This document shows, one piece after another, positions 8,771-17,705 of a stretch of 64,000 bases of DNA. Below the pieces are notes generated by a model. It did not search any database. It was not told the origin of the DNA and saw nothing but the letters and a program-made list of their open reading frames with translations. Location of the stretch: assembly GCF_009856365.1 (NCBI RefSeq), contig NZ_WMEX01000002.1:186001-250000 (forward strand). Direction: 5' to 3'. This DNA comes from Vreelandella halophila (GTDB taxonomy: Bacteria; Pseudomonadota; Gammaproteobacteria; Pseudomonadales; Oleiphilaceae). Numbering within the stretch: the first letter of the stretch is position 1; every line of letters begins with the position of its first letter. A program made the translations under genes and the position numbers.

Positions 8771-8791
8771 TATATAGCGCGCGATTTAATC
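8771..8791. promoter_or_regulatory. Predicted OhrR operator upstream of ohrR (autoregulation)
   Basis: The half-site GCGATTTAAT at 8781-8790 matches the right arm of the ohr operator and faces a degenerate left arm TATATAGCG at 8771-8779. It lies directly upstream of ohrR, which suggests weaker autoregulation. Confidence 0.5.
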
Positions 8792-8879
8792 GCAAGCATG
8801 GTTTAAGCCGGTACAGGTCGACCCTGCTATAGTGGCTCGGTCAGAGACGTGCTTGAACGAGAATAAGGAACCCGACCCT

Positions 8880-9515
8880 ATGACGGACAGAACCATCACC
8901 AAGACCGAGATCCTCAACAAGGTCTACACGGCGGATGACCACGAAAAGCTGATGGACGCCTACAAGGACTGGGCGGCCGATTACGACAGCGATCTGGAAG
9001 AGCTGGGCTATGTGGCTCACATCACCAGCGCCAGGGCCCTGGATCAGGCGCTTGGCGGGAATCATGATGCAGTGATCCTGGACGCCGGCAGCGGTACGGG
9101 CCTGGTAGGGGAGGAGCTGGCCAGGCTGGGTTACCGCACCATGGACGCGCTGGACTACTCCCAGGACATGCTGGACCAGGCGGAAACCAAGAACGTCTAC
9201 CGTAAGCTGATCCAGGCGGACATGAAGGAACGCCTGCCGCTGGATGACAACGCCTATGACGCGGTGGTCTGCACGGGCACCTTCACCTATGGCCACATAA
9301 GCGCTGAGGGCTTTGATGAGCTGATCCGCGTCACCCGCCCGGGTGGCACGATCGTGTTCACCGTGCGCGAAGGCGCCTACGAGGAATACGGCTACCGGAA
9401 GAAGATGCTGGATCTCGAGGTGAAGGGTGAATGGGAGCTGGTCAGCTTCTATGACACGCCCTACCAGATCGAGGAAGGCAATACCTGCAAGATGTGCACC
9501 TATCGGGTGCGTTGA
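8880..9515 (+). CDS. Class I SAM-dependent methyltransferase, small-molecule type
   Basis: This 211-residue protein has a clear SAM-binding motif VILDAGSGTG at residues 65-74, followed by LDYSQDML (acidic ribose contact) and AYDAVVCTGTFTYGH (motif IV region). Its start YTADDHEKLMDAYKDWAADYD resembles Williams-Beuren-type and related small-molecule methyltransferases. The C-terminus ends with CKMCTYRVR, two closely spaced cysteines. I chose the ATG at 8880, preceded by AATAAGGAA; a longer in-frame extension lacks a ribosome site. The substrate is unknown. It is convergent with the RND pump gene and separated by a short hairpin. Confidence 0.85.
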   Translation: MTDRTITKTEILNKVYTADDHEKLMDAYKDWAADYDSDLEELGYVAHITSARALDQALGGNHDAVILDAGSGTGLVGEELARLGYRTMDALDYSQDMLDQAETKNVYRKLIQADMKERLPLDDNAYDAVVCTGTFTYGHISAEGFDELIRVTRPGGTIVFTVREGAYEEYGYRKKMLDLEVKGEWELVSFYDTPYQIEEGNTCKMCTYRVR

Positions 9516-9532
9516 GGGGCCATTAAGGCCCC
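9516..9532. terminator. Short convergent hairpin, probable terminator
   Basis: GGGGCC (9516-9521) and GGCCCC (9527-9532) enclose ATTAA, exactly filling the 17 bases between the stops of the methyltransferase and the RND pump gene. There is no long U-tract on either side, so termination may be weak. Confidence 0.5.
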
Positions 9533-12500
9533 CTACTCTCCGGGGCGGATTCCCAGCAGGCGCACATAGCCCGCCGGCAGCACCAGGATCGTCAGGACCG
9601 CGGCGAAGGCCAGCCCGAACATGATCGCCAGTGCCATGGGTGCCCAGAAGGGCCCGGACAGCGCCAGCGGCAGCATGCCGAGCATGGTTGTTGCGGCGGT
9701 CAGAAGGATGGGGCGCACGCGGCTTGTCGCGGCCTCGCCAATGGCTTCCAGCGTGCCGCTCTCGGCCAGCGCCATATCCATTTTCTGAACCATGACCACG
9801 GCGTTGCGGATGATCATGCCGGACAGGCTCATGGTTCCCAGAAGCGCCATGAAACCAAAGGGCTGCTGGAACAGCAGAAGCCCGACACTGACGCCCACCA
9901 GCCCCAGCGGCACCATCAACATGACCAGCAGGGTGCGCCGGAACGAGTTGAACTGGGCCATGAGCACCAGCACCATCAGCCCAAGGATGACCGGCACGGG
10001 TTTCAGCACACCCGCGCGGGCTTCAGCGGACTGGTGAACCTGGCCGTCCCACTGGGTGTCATACCCGGAGGGAAGCGCGACCTTCTGGATTTCGGGTGCC
10101 AGGGCGGCGCGCACCTCGGACGCGGTATACCCCTTTGCCAGGTCTGCTTGCAGTGTAATCGCCCGTTCCCGGTTGTGCCGCCAGATCACGGGGCGCTCCC
10201 AGTCGAGCTCGATATCGGCGACTTGTGTGAGCGGGACAGGCTTGCCGCCGCTTTCCGGCCAGACAACCATGGTTTCAAGCTCGGAGGGGTCGGTCCGCTC
10301 GGGCAGAGGAAAGCGCCAGACAATGGGAATACGCTCATCGCCCTCACGGAACACGCCAACCCCTTGCCCGGCAAAGGCGGTGTTCAGGGCCAGGTTGATG
10401 CTGTTGGTGGTGATCCCGGCGCGACGGGCCCGGTCCTGGTCCACGTTGATGGTGACCCGGGGCTGGGTCTGGCGCCAGTTGTGCCGCAGGTTCGTGACGC
10501 CCGAGTGCTCGGCCATGATGGCCTGCAGTTTTCCGGCCGTATCCACGAGCTCCTCCCGTTCCGGCCCGGTGATCCGCAGCTGGAGCGGGAAGCGAACGGG
10601 TTCGCCCAGCTGCATCGCTCGCACCCGGGGTTCGGCTTGCGGGTAACCATCTTCCAGATGCTCCCGGACTTTAGCCATCACAGGGTCAACGTCCTCCTTG
10701 GTCTCCACGTTAACCAGGATCTGCCCGAAGGCGGGGTTGGGCGTTCGCGGGATCATGGGCAGATAGAATCTTGGCGCGCCTTCACCGATGAAGGCGGTGA
10801 CGTCCGTCACCGGTTCCATCTCCATCAGCCGTTGCTCAATCCGGGCCATGTCCTCGCTGGTCTGCTCAATGCGGCTGCCTTCCGGGAGCCAGTAATCCAC
10901 CATGAACTGGGAGCGTTCGGCCGGTGGGAAAAAGGTCTGTGGCACGAAGCTGAACGCCACAGCACTGGCGGCAAAGATAATGATGGCACTGCTTGTCAGG
11001 ATCCAGGGACGCCGGAGTGTGGCGGTTATCAAACGGTGCACCCACTGGTAGAAGGCGCGGTCCTCGGGGTTTCCGAGCCCGCTTTTGCTGTCCAGTAGCC
11101 AGTAGTTCATCAGTGGTGTGGCAAAAACCGCGAGCAACCAGGAAATGGCCAGGCTGATGGCCACCACCCAGAACAGCGAGCGGGTGAACTCGCCCGTGGC
11201 GGTGTTGGTCAGGGCGATCGGGGCGAATGCGAGGACCGCTATGGCGGTGGCTGCCAGCAGGGGCCAGGCGGTTTCCTGCACGGAGTCCGCGGCTGCTTTC
11301 AGACGCTCCGTGCCGCGCTGCATTTTTACCTGCATCAGCTCGGAGATGACAATGGCATTGTCCACAATCATACCGAGCACGATCACCAGGGCCCCGAGTG
11401 ATACCCGGTGGAGTTCAAAGCCCATCAGGTACATGCCCACAAAGGTGCCCAGAATGGTCAGGGGCACCCCCAGTCCGACGACGAAGCCGGTGCGCAGGCC
11501 CAGCGAGACCATCAGGACTGCCAGCACAATGGCTACTGCCGTGACCAGGTTGATCAGGAATTCGCCGACGGCCTGCTCGACTTCCTCGGACTGCAGCGCG
11601 ATGCCACCGAACTCAATGCCCACCGGCATCCTGGCCTCGATACGGTCCAGCTCGGCCTGGACCCTTTCGGTGAGCTCGACCACATTGGCCCCCTCGGCCG
11701 GCACGACGCCCAGAGCCAGGGCGGATTCGCCCTGATGGCGCAGGCTGGCATCGGGCGGGTTGGCGTACCCGCGCCTGACTTCCGCGAAGTCACGCAGCTG
11801 GACGAGTTCACCGGTCACGGGGCTGCGGATGTTCAGCCTGGCCAAGTCGTCCACGGCCTCAAAGGTGCCAGTGGTATTGATCCGCAACCGGCGTGATCCC
11901 ATCTCGGTGAAACCACTGGGAGCGACCACGTTCTGCTTGTTAAGGGCGTTCACGACCAGCGCTGGGGTCAGGCCCAGTTCGGCGATCTTGGAACGGCTGG
12001 TTTCAATGAAAACCCGTTCGCCCTGGTCGCCGAACAGGTCGACCTTGGCAACGTCATCAACCCGCAGCAGACGTTGCTGGAGGTGGTCTGCAATGTCGTT
12101 GAGTTCGGCGTAGCTGTAGTCGGCGCCTTCCACGGAAAGCAGCATGCTGTAAACGTCGCCGTAGTCGTCATCAACACGCGGGCCACGCACGGAATCGGGC
12201 AGGCTGGCGCGGGCTGCTATAACCTTCTTGTTGAGCTCGTCCCAGATCTGGCGCAGTTGCTGGCCGCCGTACTGGTCCTTAACCTCAACGTAGATAATGG
12301 AGGTGCCATTGCGGCTCAGCGACTCAATGCTCTCCAGCTCACCAAGCTGCTGGATCTGCTTCTCAAGTGGTTCGGTCACTTGCTGTTCCACCCGTTCCGC
12401 GTCCGCACCGGGGTAGCCGGTCATCACGATGGCGGTTCGGATGGTGAACTCAGGGTCCTCGAGCTGCCCGAGCCGGGTGAAGGCGATGACCCCGAGCAGG

Positions 12501-12574
12501 GTGATCAGGAGAATCAGGAATCCCACAAAGCGATTGCGGCTGATCGCGCCGCGCACCAGTTGCGCCAGCATCAC
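9533..12574 (-). CDS. RND-family efflux permease
   Basis: This 1013-residue inner-membrane pump has the full RND layout: an N-terminal helix (FVGFLILLITLLGVIAF), a first large periplasmic loop, a block of helices near 330-500, a second loop, and a final helix block near 850-1000. The helix-4 proton-relay region reads LGMIVDNAIVISELM, with the pair D-N where AcrB has D-D. This is common in the TriC/MexK-like branch. It overlaps the upstream adaptor gene by 4 bases and is translationally coupled to it. No outer-membrane channel gene is adjacent, so it probably uses a TolC-like protein encoded elsewhere. Its substrates are unknown. Confidence 0.93.
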   Translation of the reverse strand: MMLAQLVRGAISRNRFVGFLILLITLLGVIAFTRLGQLEDPEFTIRTAIVMTGYPGADAERVEQQVTEPLEKQIQQLGELESIESLSRNGTSIIYVEVKDQYGGQQLRQIWDELNKKVIAARASLPDSVRGPRVDDDYGDVYSMLLSVEGADYSYAELNDIADHLQQRLLRVDDVAKVDLFGDQGERVFIETSRSKIAELGLTPALVVNALNKQNVVAPSGFTEMGSRRLRINTTGTFEAVDDLARLNIRSPVTGELVQLRDFAEVRRGYANPPDASLRHQGESALALGVVPAEGANVVELTERVQAELDRIEARMPVGIEFGGIALQSEEVEQAVGEFLINLVTAVAIVLAVLMVSLGLRTGFVVGLGVPLTILGTFVGMYLMGFELHRVSLGALVIVLGMIVDNAIVISELMQVKMQRGTERLKAAADSVQETAWPLLAATAIAVLAFAPIALTNTATGEFTRSLFWVVAISLAISWLLAVFATPLMNYWLLDSKSGLGNPEDRAFYQWVHRLITATLRRPWILTSSAIIIFAASAVAFSFVPQTFFPPAERSQFMVDYWLPEGSRIEQTSEDMARIEQRLMEMEPVTDVTAFIGEGAPRFYLPMIPRTPNPAFGQILVNVETKEDVDPVMAKVREHLEDGYPQAEPRVRAMQLGEPVRFPLQLRITGPEREELVDTAGKLQAIMAEHSGVTNLRHNWRQTQPRVTINVDQDRARRAGITTNSINLALNTAFAGQGVGVFREGDERIPIVWRFPLPERTDPSELETMVVWPESGGKPVPLTQVADIELDWERPVIWRHNRERAITLQADLAKGYTASEVRAALAPEIQKVALPSGYDTQWDGQVHQSAEARAGVLKPVPVILGLMVLVLMAQFNSFRRTLLVMLMVPLGLVGVSVGLLLFQQPFGFMALLGTMSLSGMIIRNAVVMVQKMDMALAESGTLEAIGEAATSRVRPILLTAATTMLGMLPLALSGPFWAPMALAIMFGLAFAAVLTILVLPAGYVRLLGIRPGE

Positions 12575-13698
12575 TGAATTACCCCGCCTTCAAGCCGCTT
12601 GACCTTCTGGCCTTCCTGCAGGTGTTGCGCGCCGGCCACCACGATCTGCTCACCGGATTCGAGCTGGCCGGTGATCCGGACGCTGTCCGTCTCCAGTGAC
12701 TCGGTGGTGACCGGGCGTGACGTGACCTTACCGGAGTCCGGATTCCAGACCCAGACATGGGGTTGGTCCGCTTTTTCGAAGATGGCTTCCACCGGCACCA
12801 GGAAGCTGTCATCCCAGGGGGTATTCCTGAGACTGGCCTTGAACGAGACTTCGGCGGTCATTCCCGGGAGCAGCTCTTGCTCCGGGTTCTCGACCGCAAC
12901 CCGTACGGGGTACGCCTGGGTGGCCGGCGAGACATCAAGGCGGACATTCTCCACCCGTGCGTCGAAGCGCTTGTTGTCCATAACGGGCATGAATACATGA
13001 ACGTCTTTAAGATGGTCGCGGAACTGCATCAGCCGTTCCGGGATGCTGACCTCGACTTCCACGGTTTCAATGTTGTCGATCGAGAACACTGGGCGCTGCG
13101 GGCTGACCTGCTCGAACGGCTCCGCCATGCGGCGGTTGATCACCCCATCAAAAGGCGCCTCCAGAACGGTGTCATCCAGCGCCGAGCGGGCTGTTTCCAG
13201 GGCTTCACGCGTGGCGTTGCGCTTGGCGCGGGCCTGCTCATAGGCACTTTCGAGGCGATCGAACCTGGCGTCGCTGATGGCGTTGGAATCCACCAGTTCT
13301 TTGCCCCGTTCCCAGTTCTTGCGCGCTTCGTTCAGGGTGGCCTGGATGGATTCCAGTTTGCTCTCGGTTTCGTTCACCTTGAGGCGGAAATCCCGCTGAT
13401 CCAGTTTCCCCAGCACCTCGCCCTCGGCGACCTCATCACCCACATCCGCGCTGAGTGTTTCGATCTTGCCGGGCACGCGGAAACTCAGGGTGGTGGTCTC
13501 GGCGGGTTCCACACGCCCGCTGAACCGGCGCGAGGCCAGGCCGGTGGGCGTTTCAAGCGTCATCATCCGGGCGGGCCGCAAGGGCTGGGCTTCAGCGGTT
13601 TCGGAGCTCTTGCCGGGATCCCCGTCACAACCGCTCATCAACAGTGCGATGGCTGGGATCCAGAGGTAGCGGCCAAAGGATGAGAAAGAATGAGTCAT
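12571..13698 (-). CDS. Periplasmic adaptor (membrane fusion) lipoprotein of the RND pump
   Basis: This 375-residue protein starts with a lipoprotein signal ending LLMSGC, with the lipid-anchored cysteine at about residue 24. The order is a beta-barrel start, a lipoyl half (FRVPGKIETLSADVGDEV), a coiled-coil hairpin at about 105-170 rich in E, K and R, the second lipoyl half (VLEAPFDGVINRRMAEP), and a C-terminal membrane-proximal domain (GEQIVVAGAQHLQEGQKV). It links the inner-membrane pump to an outer-membrane channel. The gene overlaps the pump gene by 4 bases, so the two form an operon with the adaptor first. Confidence 0.93.
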   Translation of the reverse strand: MTHSFSSFGRYLWIPAIALLMSGCDGDPGKSSETAEAQPLRPARMMTLETPTGLASRRFSGRVEPAETTTLSFRVPGKIETLSADVGDEVAEGEVLGKLDQRDFRLKVNETESKLESIQATLNEARKNWERGKELVDSNAISDARFDRLESAYEQARAKRNATREALETARSALDDTVLEAPFDGVINRRMAEPFEQVSPQRPVFSIDNIETVEVEVSIPERLMQFRDHLKDVHVFMPVMDNKRFDARVENVRLDVSPATQAYPVRVAVENPEQELLPGMTAEVSFKASLRNTPWDDSFLVPVEAIFEKADQPHVWVWNPDSGKVTSRPVTTESLETDSVRITGQLESGEQIVVAGAQHLQEGQKVKRLEGGVIQ

Positions 13699-13806
13699 GA
13701 AACAGGTCCCTGCTGCAGAGGAGGTGATCAGGCAATCAGTCTATTCTGAGCGCCTGCGTGGGCTCTGGCAATCTGTCGGAAGTGATAGCGCCGGCATTCG
13801 TGCGGT

Positions 13807-14463
13807 TCAGAGCACGGACCGCAGCCAGGCCCCGATCGCCTGGATTTCTTCCAGGCATACCTCATGTTCCATGGGGTAGGTACGGTACTCGGGCTCGTAA
13901 CCCAGCTTCCGAAGATGCTCCAGGGCCTCCTGGCCGAGGAATTCGGGCAGCATGGGGTCGTTGGTGCCGTGGGCCATGAAGATCGGCAGCTGTCTGTTGG
14001 CCCCGGAGGGCGTGGTCAGGTTGATGCTGGCGAAGTAGCCGGAAAGGACCATAAGCCCGGCCAGGGGCTGCTCGAAGGTCAGGGCCGTGTGGTAGGCCAC
14101 GGCGCCGCCCTGGGAGAAACCGGCGATGACAATGCGGTTGCTGGGCACGCCACGCTCCATCTCGCGATGGATTAGATCCCGGATGCGGCCGGCGGAGGCG
14201 AGAATGCCCTGTTCGTCGGTATCGTTGTGGCGGTCCAGTGAACGGATGTCGTACCAGGCGGGCATGACCATGCCGCCGTTGAGGGTGACCGGGATCTGTG
14301 GGGCGTGTGGGAAGACGAAGCGCACGTGCGCGTCCTGGGGCAGCCCCAGGTGCGGGATTACGGGCTCGAAGTCATGCCCGCTGGCGCCCAGCCCGTGCAG
14401 CCAGATGACGCTGGCGTCCGGGTTCTCGCCGGTGGTCTTTTCCACGCATTCCAGGTATTCCAT
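13807..14463 (-). CDS. Carboxylesterase / phospholipase, alpha/beta hydrolase (EstB-like)
   Basis: This 218-residue cytoplasmic hydrolase of the dienelactone-hydrolase/acyl-protein-thioesterase-like family has VIWLHGLGASGHDF near the start. Its nucleophile elbow is GFSQGGAVAYH (serine near residue 117), the acid is in GTNDPMLP, and the histidine is in YPMEHEVCLEE. It probably hydrolyses short- to medium-chain carboxyl esters. It stands alone between the adaptor and hslO. Confidence 0.9.
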   Translation of the reverse strand: MEYLECVEKTTGENPDASVIWLHGLGASGHDFEPVIPHLGLPQDAHVRFVFPHAPQIPVTLNGGMVMPAWYDIRSLDRHNDTDEQGILASAGRIRDLIHREMERGVPSNRIVIAGFSQGGAVAYHTALTFEQPLAGLMVLSGYFASINLTTPSGANRQLPIFMAHGTNDPMLPEFLGQEALEHLRKLGYEPEYRTYPMEHEVCLEEIQAIGAWLRSVL

Positions 14464-14525
14464 GGTCCCCTCCGCTGTTCAGTGAGGGCGTTACTCTAGC
14501 GTGCCGGGCGGTGCCCGGGCCAGTG

Positions 14526-15374
14526 TCAGTGGCGCTGGTGGGGGCCGAAGAGGGCCTCAATGTCGTCCTGGCCGAAGCGGTACTGCTGGTTACAGAACTG
14601 GCAGTCGACGCTGATCTCGCCCTGTTCCGCCAGCAGGTCGTAGCACTCCTGGGCGCCCAGGGTCTCCAGTGCGTTGGCGGTCCGCTCGCGACTGCAGTGG
14701 CAGTGGAAGAAAACCGGCTCCTCGGGGTAGAGGCTGATGGATTCCTCGTGGAAGAGCCGATGCAGCAGCGTCTCTGGCGCCACCGAGAGCAGTTCCTGCT
14801 GGCTGGTGGTCTGGGCCAGGTGCGTCAGACGGTTCCAGAGATCGTCGTCCTCGGTCGTCTCGTAGCCGGGCATCTTCTGCAGCATCAGGCCGCCGGCGCG
14901 CTCATTGTCCGCGAACAGCAGGATCAGGGTGTCGAGCTGTTCCGAGCGGGTGAAGTAGTCCTGCAGGCACTCCTGGAGGGTCTCGGACTCCAGCGGCACG
15001 ATGCCCTGATAGCGCTGGCCCTGTTCCGGTTCGATGGTGATGACGAGCTGGCCATGGCCGAGCTGTTCCCCGATGGAGCCGTGCTGGATGCAGTCCTCGG
15101 TGTGGATGAGCCCGCGCGCGCCGCGTTCATTGCTGCAGTCCGCCATCAGCAGGGTCACCGGGCCCTGGCCCTTGGCCTGGAGGCTGATGCGGCCCTTCAT
15201 CTTGAGCACGCCCCCGAGCAGCACGGCGGCGCTGAGGCTCTGTGCCAGCAGTTGCTGGGCGGGCTCGGGGTAGTCGCGGCCCTCGAGGGCGGTCTTGAGG
15301 GTGTCCTCGATCAGCACGAGCTCACCACGGACCTCGCCCTCGTTGAAGACAAAACGCTGCAGGGTATCGGTCAT
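14526..15374 (-). CDS. hslO: Hsp33, redox-regulated chaperone
   Basis: This 282-residue protein is a holdase activated by oxidation and heat. The four zinc-binding cysteines that act as the redox switch are present near the C-terminus, in FHCHCSRER and DCQFCNQQY. The N-terminal DTLQRFVFNEGEVRGELV start and length fit the family. It follows hslR (Hsp15) by 9 bases, the same order as in Escherichia coli (yrfG-hslR-hslO), so it is probably in a heat-shock operon. Confidence 0.97.
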   Translation of the reverse strand: MTDTLQRFVFNEGEVRGELVLIEDTLKTALEGRDYPEPAQQLLAQSLSAAVLLGGVLKMKGRISLQAKGQGPVTLLMADCSNERGARGLIHTEDCIQHGSIGEQLGHGQLVITIEPEQGQRYQGIVPLESETLQECLQDYFTRSEQLDTLILLFADNERAGGLMLQKMPGYETTEDDDLWNRLTHLAQTTSQQELLSVAPETLLHRLFHEESISLYPEEPVFFHCHCSRERTANALETLGAQECYDLLAEQGEISVDCQFCNQQYRFGQDDIEALFGPHQRH

Positions 15375-15383
15375 GTTGGCTCG

Positions 15384-15803
15384 CTAGTGGGACATCTGGT
15401 TCTTCACGCGCTGCAGTTCGCGGCGCTGCTTCTTGTTCGGGCGACGTGCCGGCGGGTGCTCGGCGGCGACCATCATGCGCCGGCGCCAGGCGTTGTCCTC
15501 GCGCTTCTCCTTGCTGGCCTCGGTCTCGGTGTAGAGCATCTCGGCCTGGGGGGCGCTGCCACGCTTTTCGCTGAGTTCATCGATGATGACTTCGAACGTG
15601 GTCGAGCCCTTGTGCACCTGCACTCTGGCGCCCCTGGTGACGAACTTGCCCGCCTTGGGGCGTTGGCCCTCGTAGCGGACCTTGCCGCCCTCAATGGCCT
15701 CGCGTGCCAGGGTGCGGGTCTTGAAGAAGCGCGCGGCCCAGAGCCATTTGTCGAGTCGAACGCGTGCGGAGCCGGAGTCGGATTGGTCGCCCTTTTTGCT
15801 CAT
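15384..15803 (-). CDS. hslR: Hsp15, ribosome-associated S4-domain heat-shock protein
   Basis: This 139-residue basic protein has an S4 RNA-binding domain at about residues 15-75 (RLDKWLWAARFFKTRTLARE, then GGKVRYEGQRPKAGKFV). Hsp15 binds free 50S subunits that carry a stalled nascent chain with peptidyl-tRNA and helps recycle them. The lysine/arginine-rich tail is typical. It lies 7 bases after yrfG and 9 bases before hslO. Confidence 0.95.
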   Translation of the reverse strand: MSKKGDQSDSGSARVRLDKWLWAARFFKTRTLAREAIEGGKVRYEGQRPKAGKFVTRGARVQVHKGSTTFEVIIDELSEKRGSAPQAEMLYTETEASKEKREDNAWRRRMMVAAEHPPARRPNKKQRRELQRVKNQMSH

Positions 15804-15810
15804 GGGAGCA

Positions 15811-16482
15811 TTATACCGGTTGGGGCGGTGTGATCGGAAGGAGCGTCTCGAAGCGTTCCAGCGCTGGCCAGCGGCCCTCCGGAAGGGGGTCGCGCTGGCT
15901 GTCAGGCTGGTGAATGCTCAACAGATGCCTGACGCCGAAGGTCTCGGCGGCGCTCAGGGCGGTGTGGTTATCGTCGATCAGGACTGTGGTCGCCGGGTCG
16001 AAGGGCTCGCTGGCGTGCAGGGCGGGCCAGAACGCCGGGTCTTCCTTGGGTCGGCCGAAGCTGTGCGTGGTGTGGATGGCATCCACCCACTGGTCCAGGC
16101 CGGTGCGTTCACGCTTGAGGTCCAGTCCGCCACGGTGGGCGTTGGTAACGATCACAGTGCGGCAGTGGGACGCTTTCAGCGCGCGCAGGAAGGCCGGCGC
16201 GTCCGCCCGGAAGCGGATGCGATCCCCCACCTCGTGCTTGAGCTGGCTCACGTTCATGCCCAGGCGGTTGCTCCAGAAATCCAGGCAGTACCATTCCAGT
16301 GAGCCCTTCAGGCTCTGGATGGTTTCGTGGATTTCCCGGCTGGCCTGCTCCGGTTCAACGCCCCGGGTCTCCGCGTAGCGGGCCGGGAGATGGGTGAGCC
16401 AGAAGTACGTGTCGTAGTGGAGGTCCAGAAGGGTGCCGTCCATGTCGAGCAGGACGGTCTGGATGCGCTCCCAGTCAATCAT
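15811..16482 (-). CDS. yrfG: GMP/IMP nucleotidase, HAD family (YrfG-like)
   Basis: This 223-residue HAD-family phosphatase has motif I DMDGTLLDL (nucleophile and acid aspartates near residues 13 and 15), motif II VIVTNAHRGG and motif IV VLIDDNHTAL. The family dephosphorylates purine nucleotides such as GMP and IMP. An in-frame ATG at 16596 would add 38 residues of poor quality that overlap the upstream gene. The ATG at 16482 starts at the family N-terminus (IDWERIQTVLLDMDG). It overlaps the upstream exported-protein gene by 8 bases and leads the hslR-hslO operon. Confidence 0.9.
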   Translation of the reverse strand: MIDWERIQTVLLDMDGTLLDLHYDTYFWLTHLPARYAETRGVEPEQASREIHETIQSLKGSLEWYCLDFWSNRLGMNVSQLKHEVGDRIRFRADAPAFLRALKASHCRTVIVTNAHRGGLDLKRERTGLDQWVDAIHTTHSFGRPKEDPAFWPALHASEPFDPATTVLIDDNHTALSAAETFGVRHLLSIHQPDSQRDPLPEGRWPALERFETLLPITPPQPV

Positions 16483-16807
16483 CGCCCGGGTTGACGACCT
16501 CGCCGGCATTGCGTCCGGAATGGGTGCAGCCCAGGCAGCGCACGAAGGTGGCCTTGGCCGGGCCGACCACCAGGGTCTCGCCCACTTCATCGGCATTGCC
16601 GCCCAGCGCCGAGAACGGCAGCGTTACGGTATGCACGACACTGCCCACCACGGTGGCGCCCAGCAGCAGCGGGCGGGCGATGACGGCGTCACCGACCATG
16701 GCCAGGGCGGAGGGTTTCTCCTCAACGCGCTGGGCCTGTGCGGGACCGGCGAACGCCATGAAACCGCTCAGGAGGGCGACGGTAACCAGTGTGCTCAGCT
16801 TTTTCAT
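16475..16807 (-). CDS. Small exported protein of unknown function
   Basis: This 110-residue protein has a clear signal peptide (MKKLSTLVTVALLSGFMAFA, cleavage near AQAQ). A hydrophobic middle segment (LLLGATVVGSVVHTVTLPFSALGG) may span or lie on the membrane, followed by a VVGPAKATFVRCLGC stretch with two cysteines. Similar short proteins in Pseudomonas are often labelled as multidrug transporters without evidence. It overlaps yrfG by 8 bases and is probably the first gene of that operon. Confidence 0.7.
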   Translation of the reverse strand: MKKLSTLVTVALLSGFMAFAGPAQAQRVEEKPSALAMVGDAVIARPLLLGATVVGSVVHTVTLPFSALGGNADEVGETLVVGPAKATFVRCLGCTHSGRNAGEVVNPGDD

Positions 16808-16892
16808 CAGGTGTCTCCGGGACTGTGTGATACTGCCTCCACTATGGCCCAGATACGCGTTTTTTCAAGTCCTGACGCTATCGGAAGCGGAC

Positions 16893-17702
16893 TCAGCGCT
16901 GACAGCGGCTGCAGAAGACCGTGCCGCGCTGGCCGATAACCCGGTGTCGCAGCGGCTGTCCGCAGTGGTGGCAGGGTTCGCCCTCGCGGCCGTAGACAGT
17001 CAGTGACTGACGGAAGTAACCGGGGTTGCCCTGGCTGTCCGTAAAGTCGCGCAGGGTGGTGCCACCCAGCTCAATGGCATTCGCCAGAACCTCGCGGATG
17101 GCCTCCGCCAGCCTGCGGTAGCGCGCCCGACCCACGCGGCCGGCCGGGCGCTGGGGGTGGATGCCGGCCATGAACAGGGCCTCGGAGGCGTAGATGTTGC
17201 CCACGCCCACCACGATCGCCGCGTCCATGATGAACGCCTTGACCGAGGCCCGGCGGCCCCGGCTCAGCCGGTACAGGTGGTCGCCGTCAAAGTCCGGCTC
17301 CAGTGGCTCCGGGCCGAGCTTTGCGAGCAATGGGTGCTGTTCCGGGTCCGTGCTCCAGAGCCAGGCCCCGAAGCGGCGCGGGTCGTTGAACCGCAGAATC
17401 CGTTCTGCCAGCGGTATCTCCACATGGTCGTGGAGCCGACGGGGTTCCTCCGGCGGGCTCAGGCGCAGGCTGCCGGACATGCCCAGGTGTACCAGGGCGG
17501 CGCCGCGTGCATTGCGCAGGAGCAGGTACTTGGCGCGCCGGCCCACCGCGGTGATGGGCGTGCCGATCAGCTGCTCCGGTAAGTCCGCCGGAATAGGCCA
17601 GCGCAGGGATGGGTTGTGGATACGCACCTCCGGGGGCGTCACACCCTCCAGCCAGGGAGCGACACCGCGCCGGGTGGTTTCGACTTCGGGCAGTTCCGGC
17701 AT
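16893..17702 (-). CDS. mutM: Formamidopyrimidine-DNA glycosylase
   Basis: This 269-residue base-excision repair enzyme removes 8-oxoguanine and formamidopyrimidines. The catalytic N-terminus [12 protein letters not shown] is intact, with proline 2 as nucleophile after methionine removal and E3. The lysine of KYLLLRN near 57 and the C-terminal zinc finger (CHHCGQPL and FCSRCQ, four cysteines) are present. It lies 3 bases after rsmD, so the two are co-transcribed. Confidence 0.97.
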   Translation of the reverse strand: MPELPEVETTRRGVAPWLEGVTPPEVRIHNPSLRWPIPADLPEQLIGTPITAVGRRAKYLLLRNARGAALVHLGMSGSLRLSPPEEPRRLHDHVEIPLAERILRFNDPRRFGAWLWSTDPEQHPLLAKLGPEPLEPDFDGDHLYRLSRGRRASVKAFIMDAAIVVGVGNIYASEALFMAGIHPQRPAGRVGRARYRRLAEAIREVLANAIELGGTTLRDFTDSQGNPGYFRQSLTVYGREGEPCHHCGQPLRHRVIGQRGTVFCSRCQR

Positions 17703-17705
17703 GGG

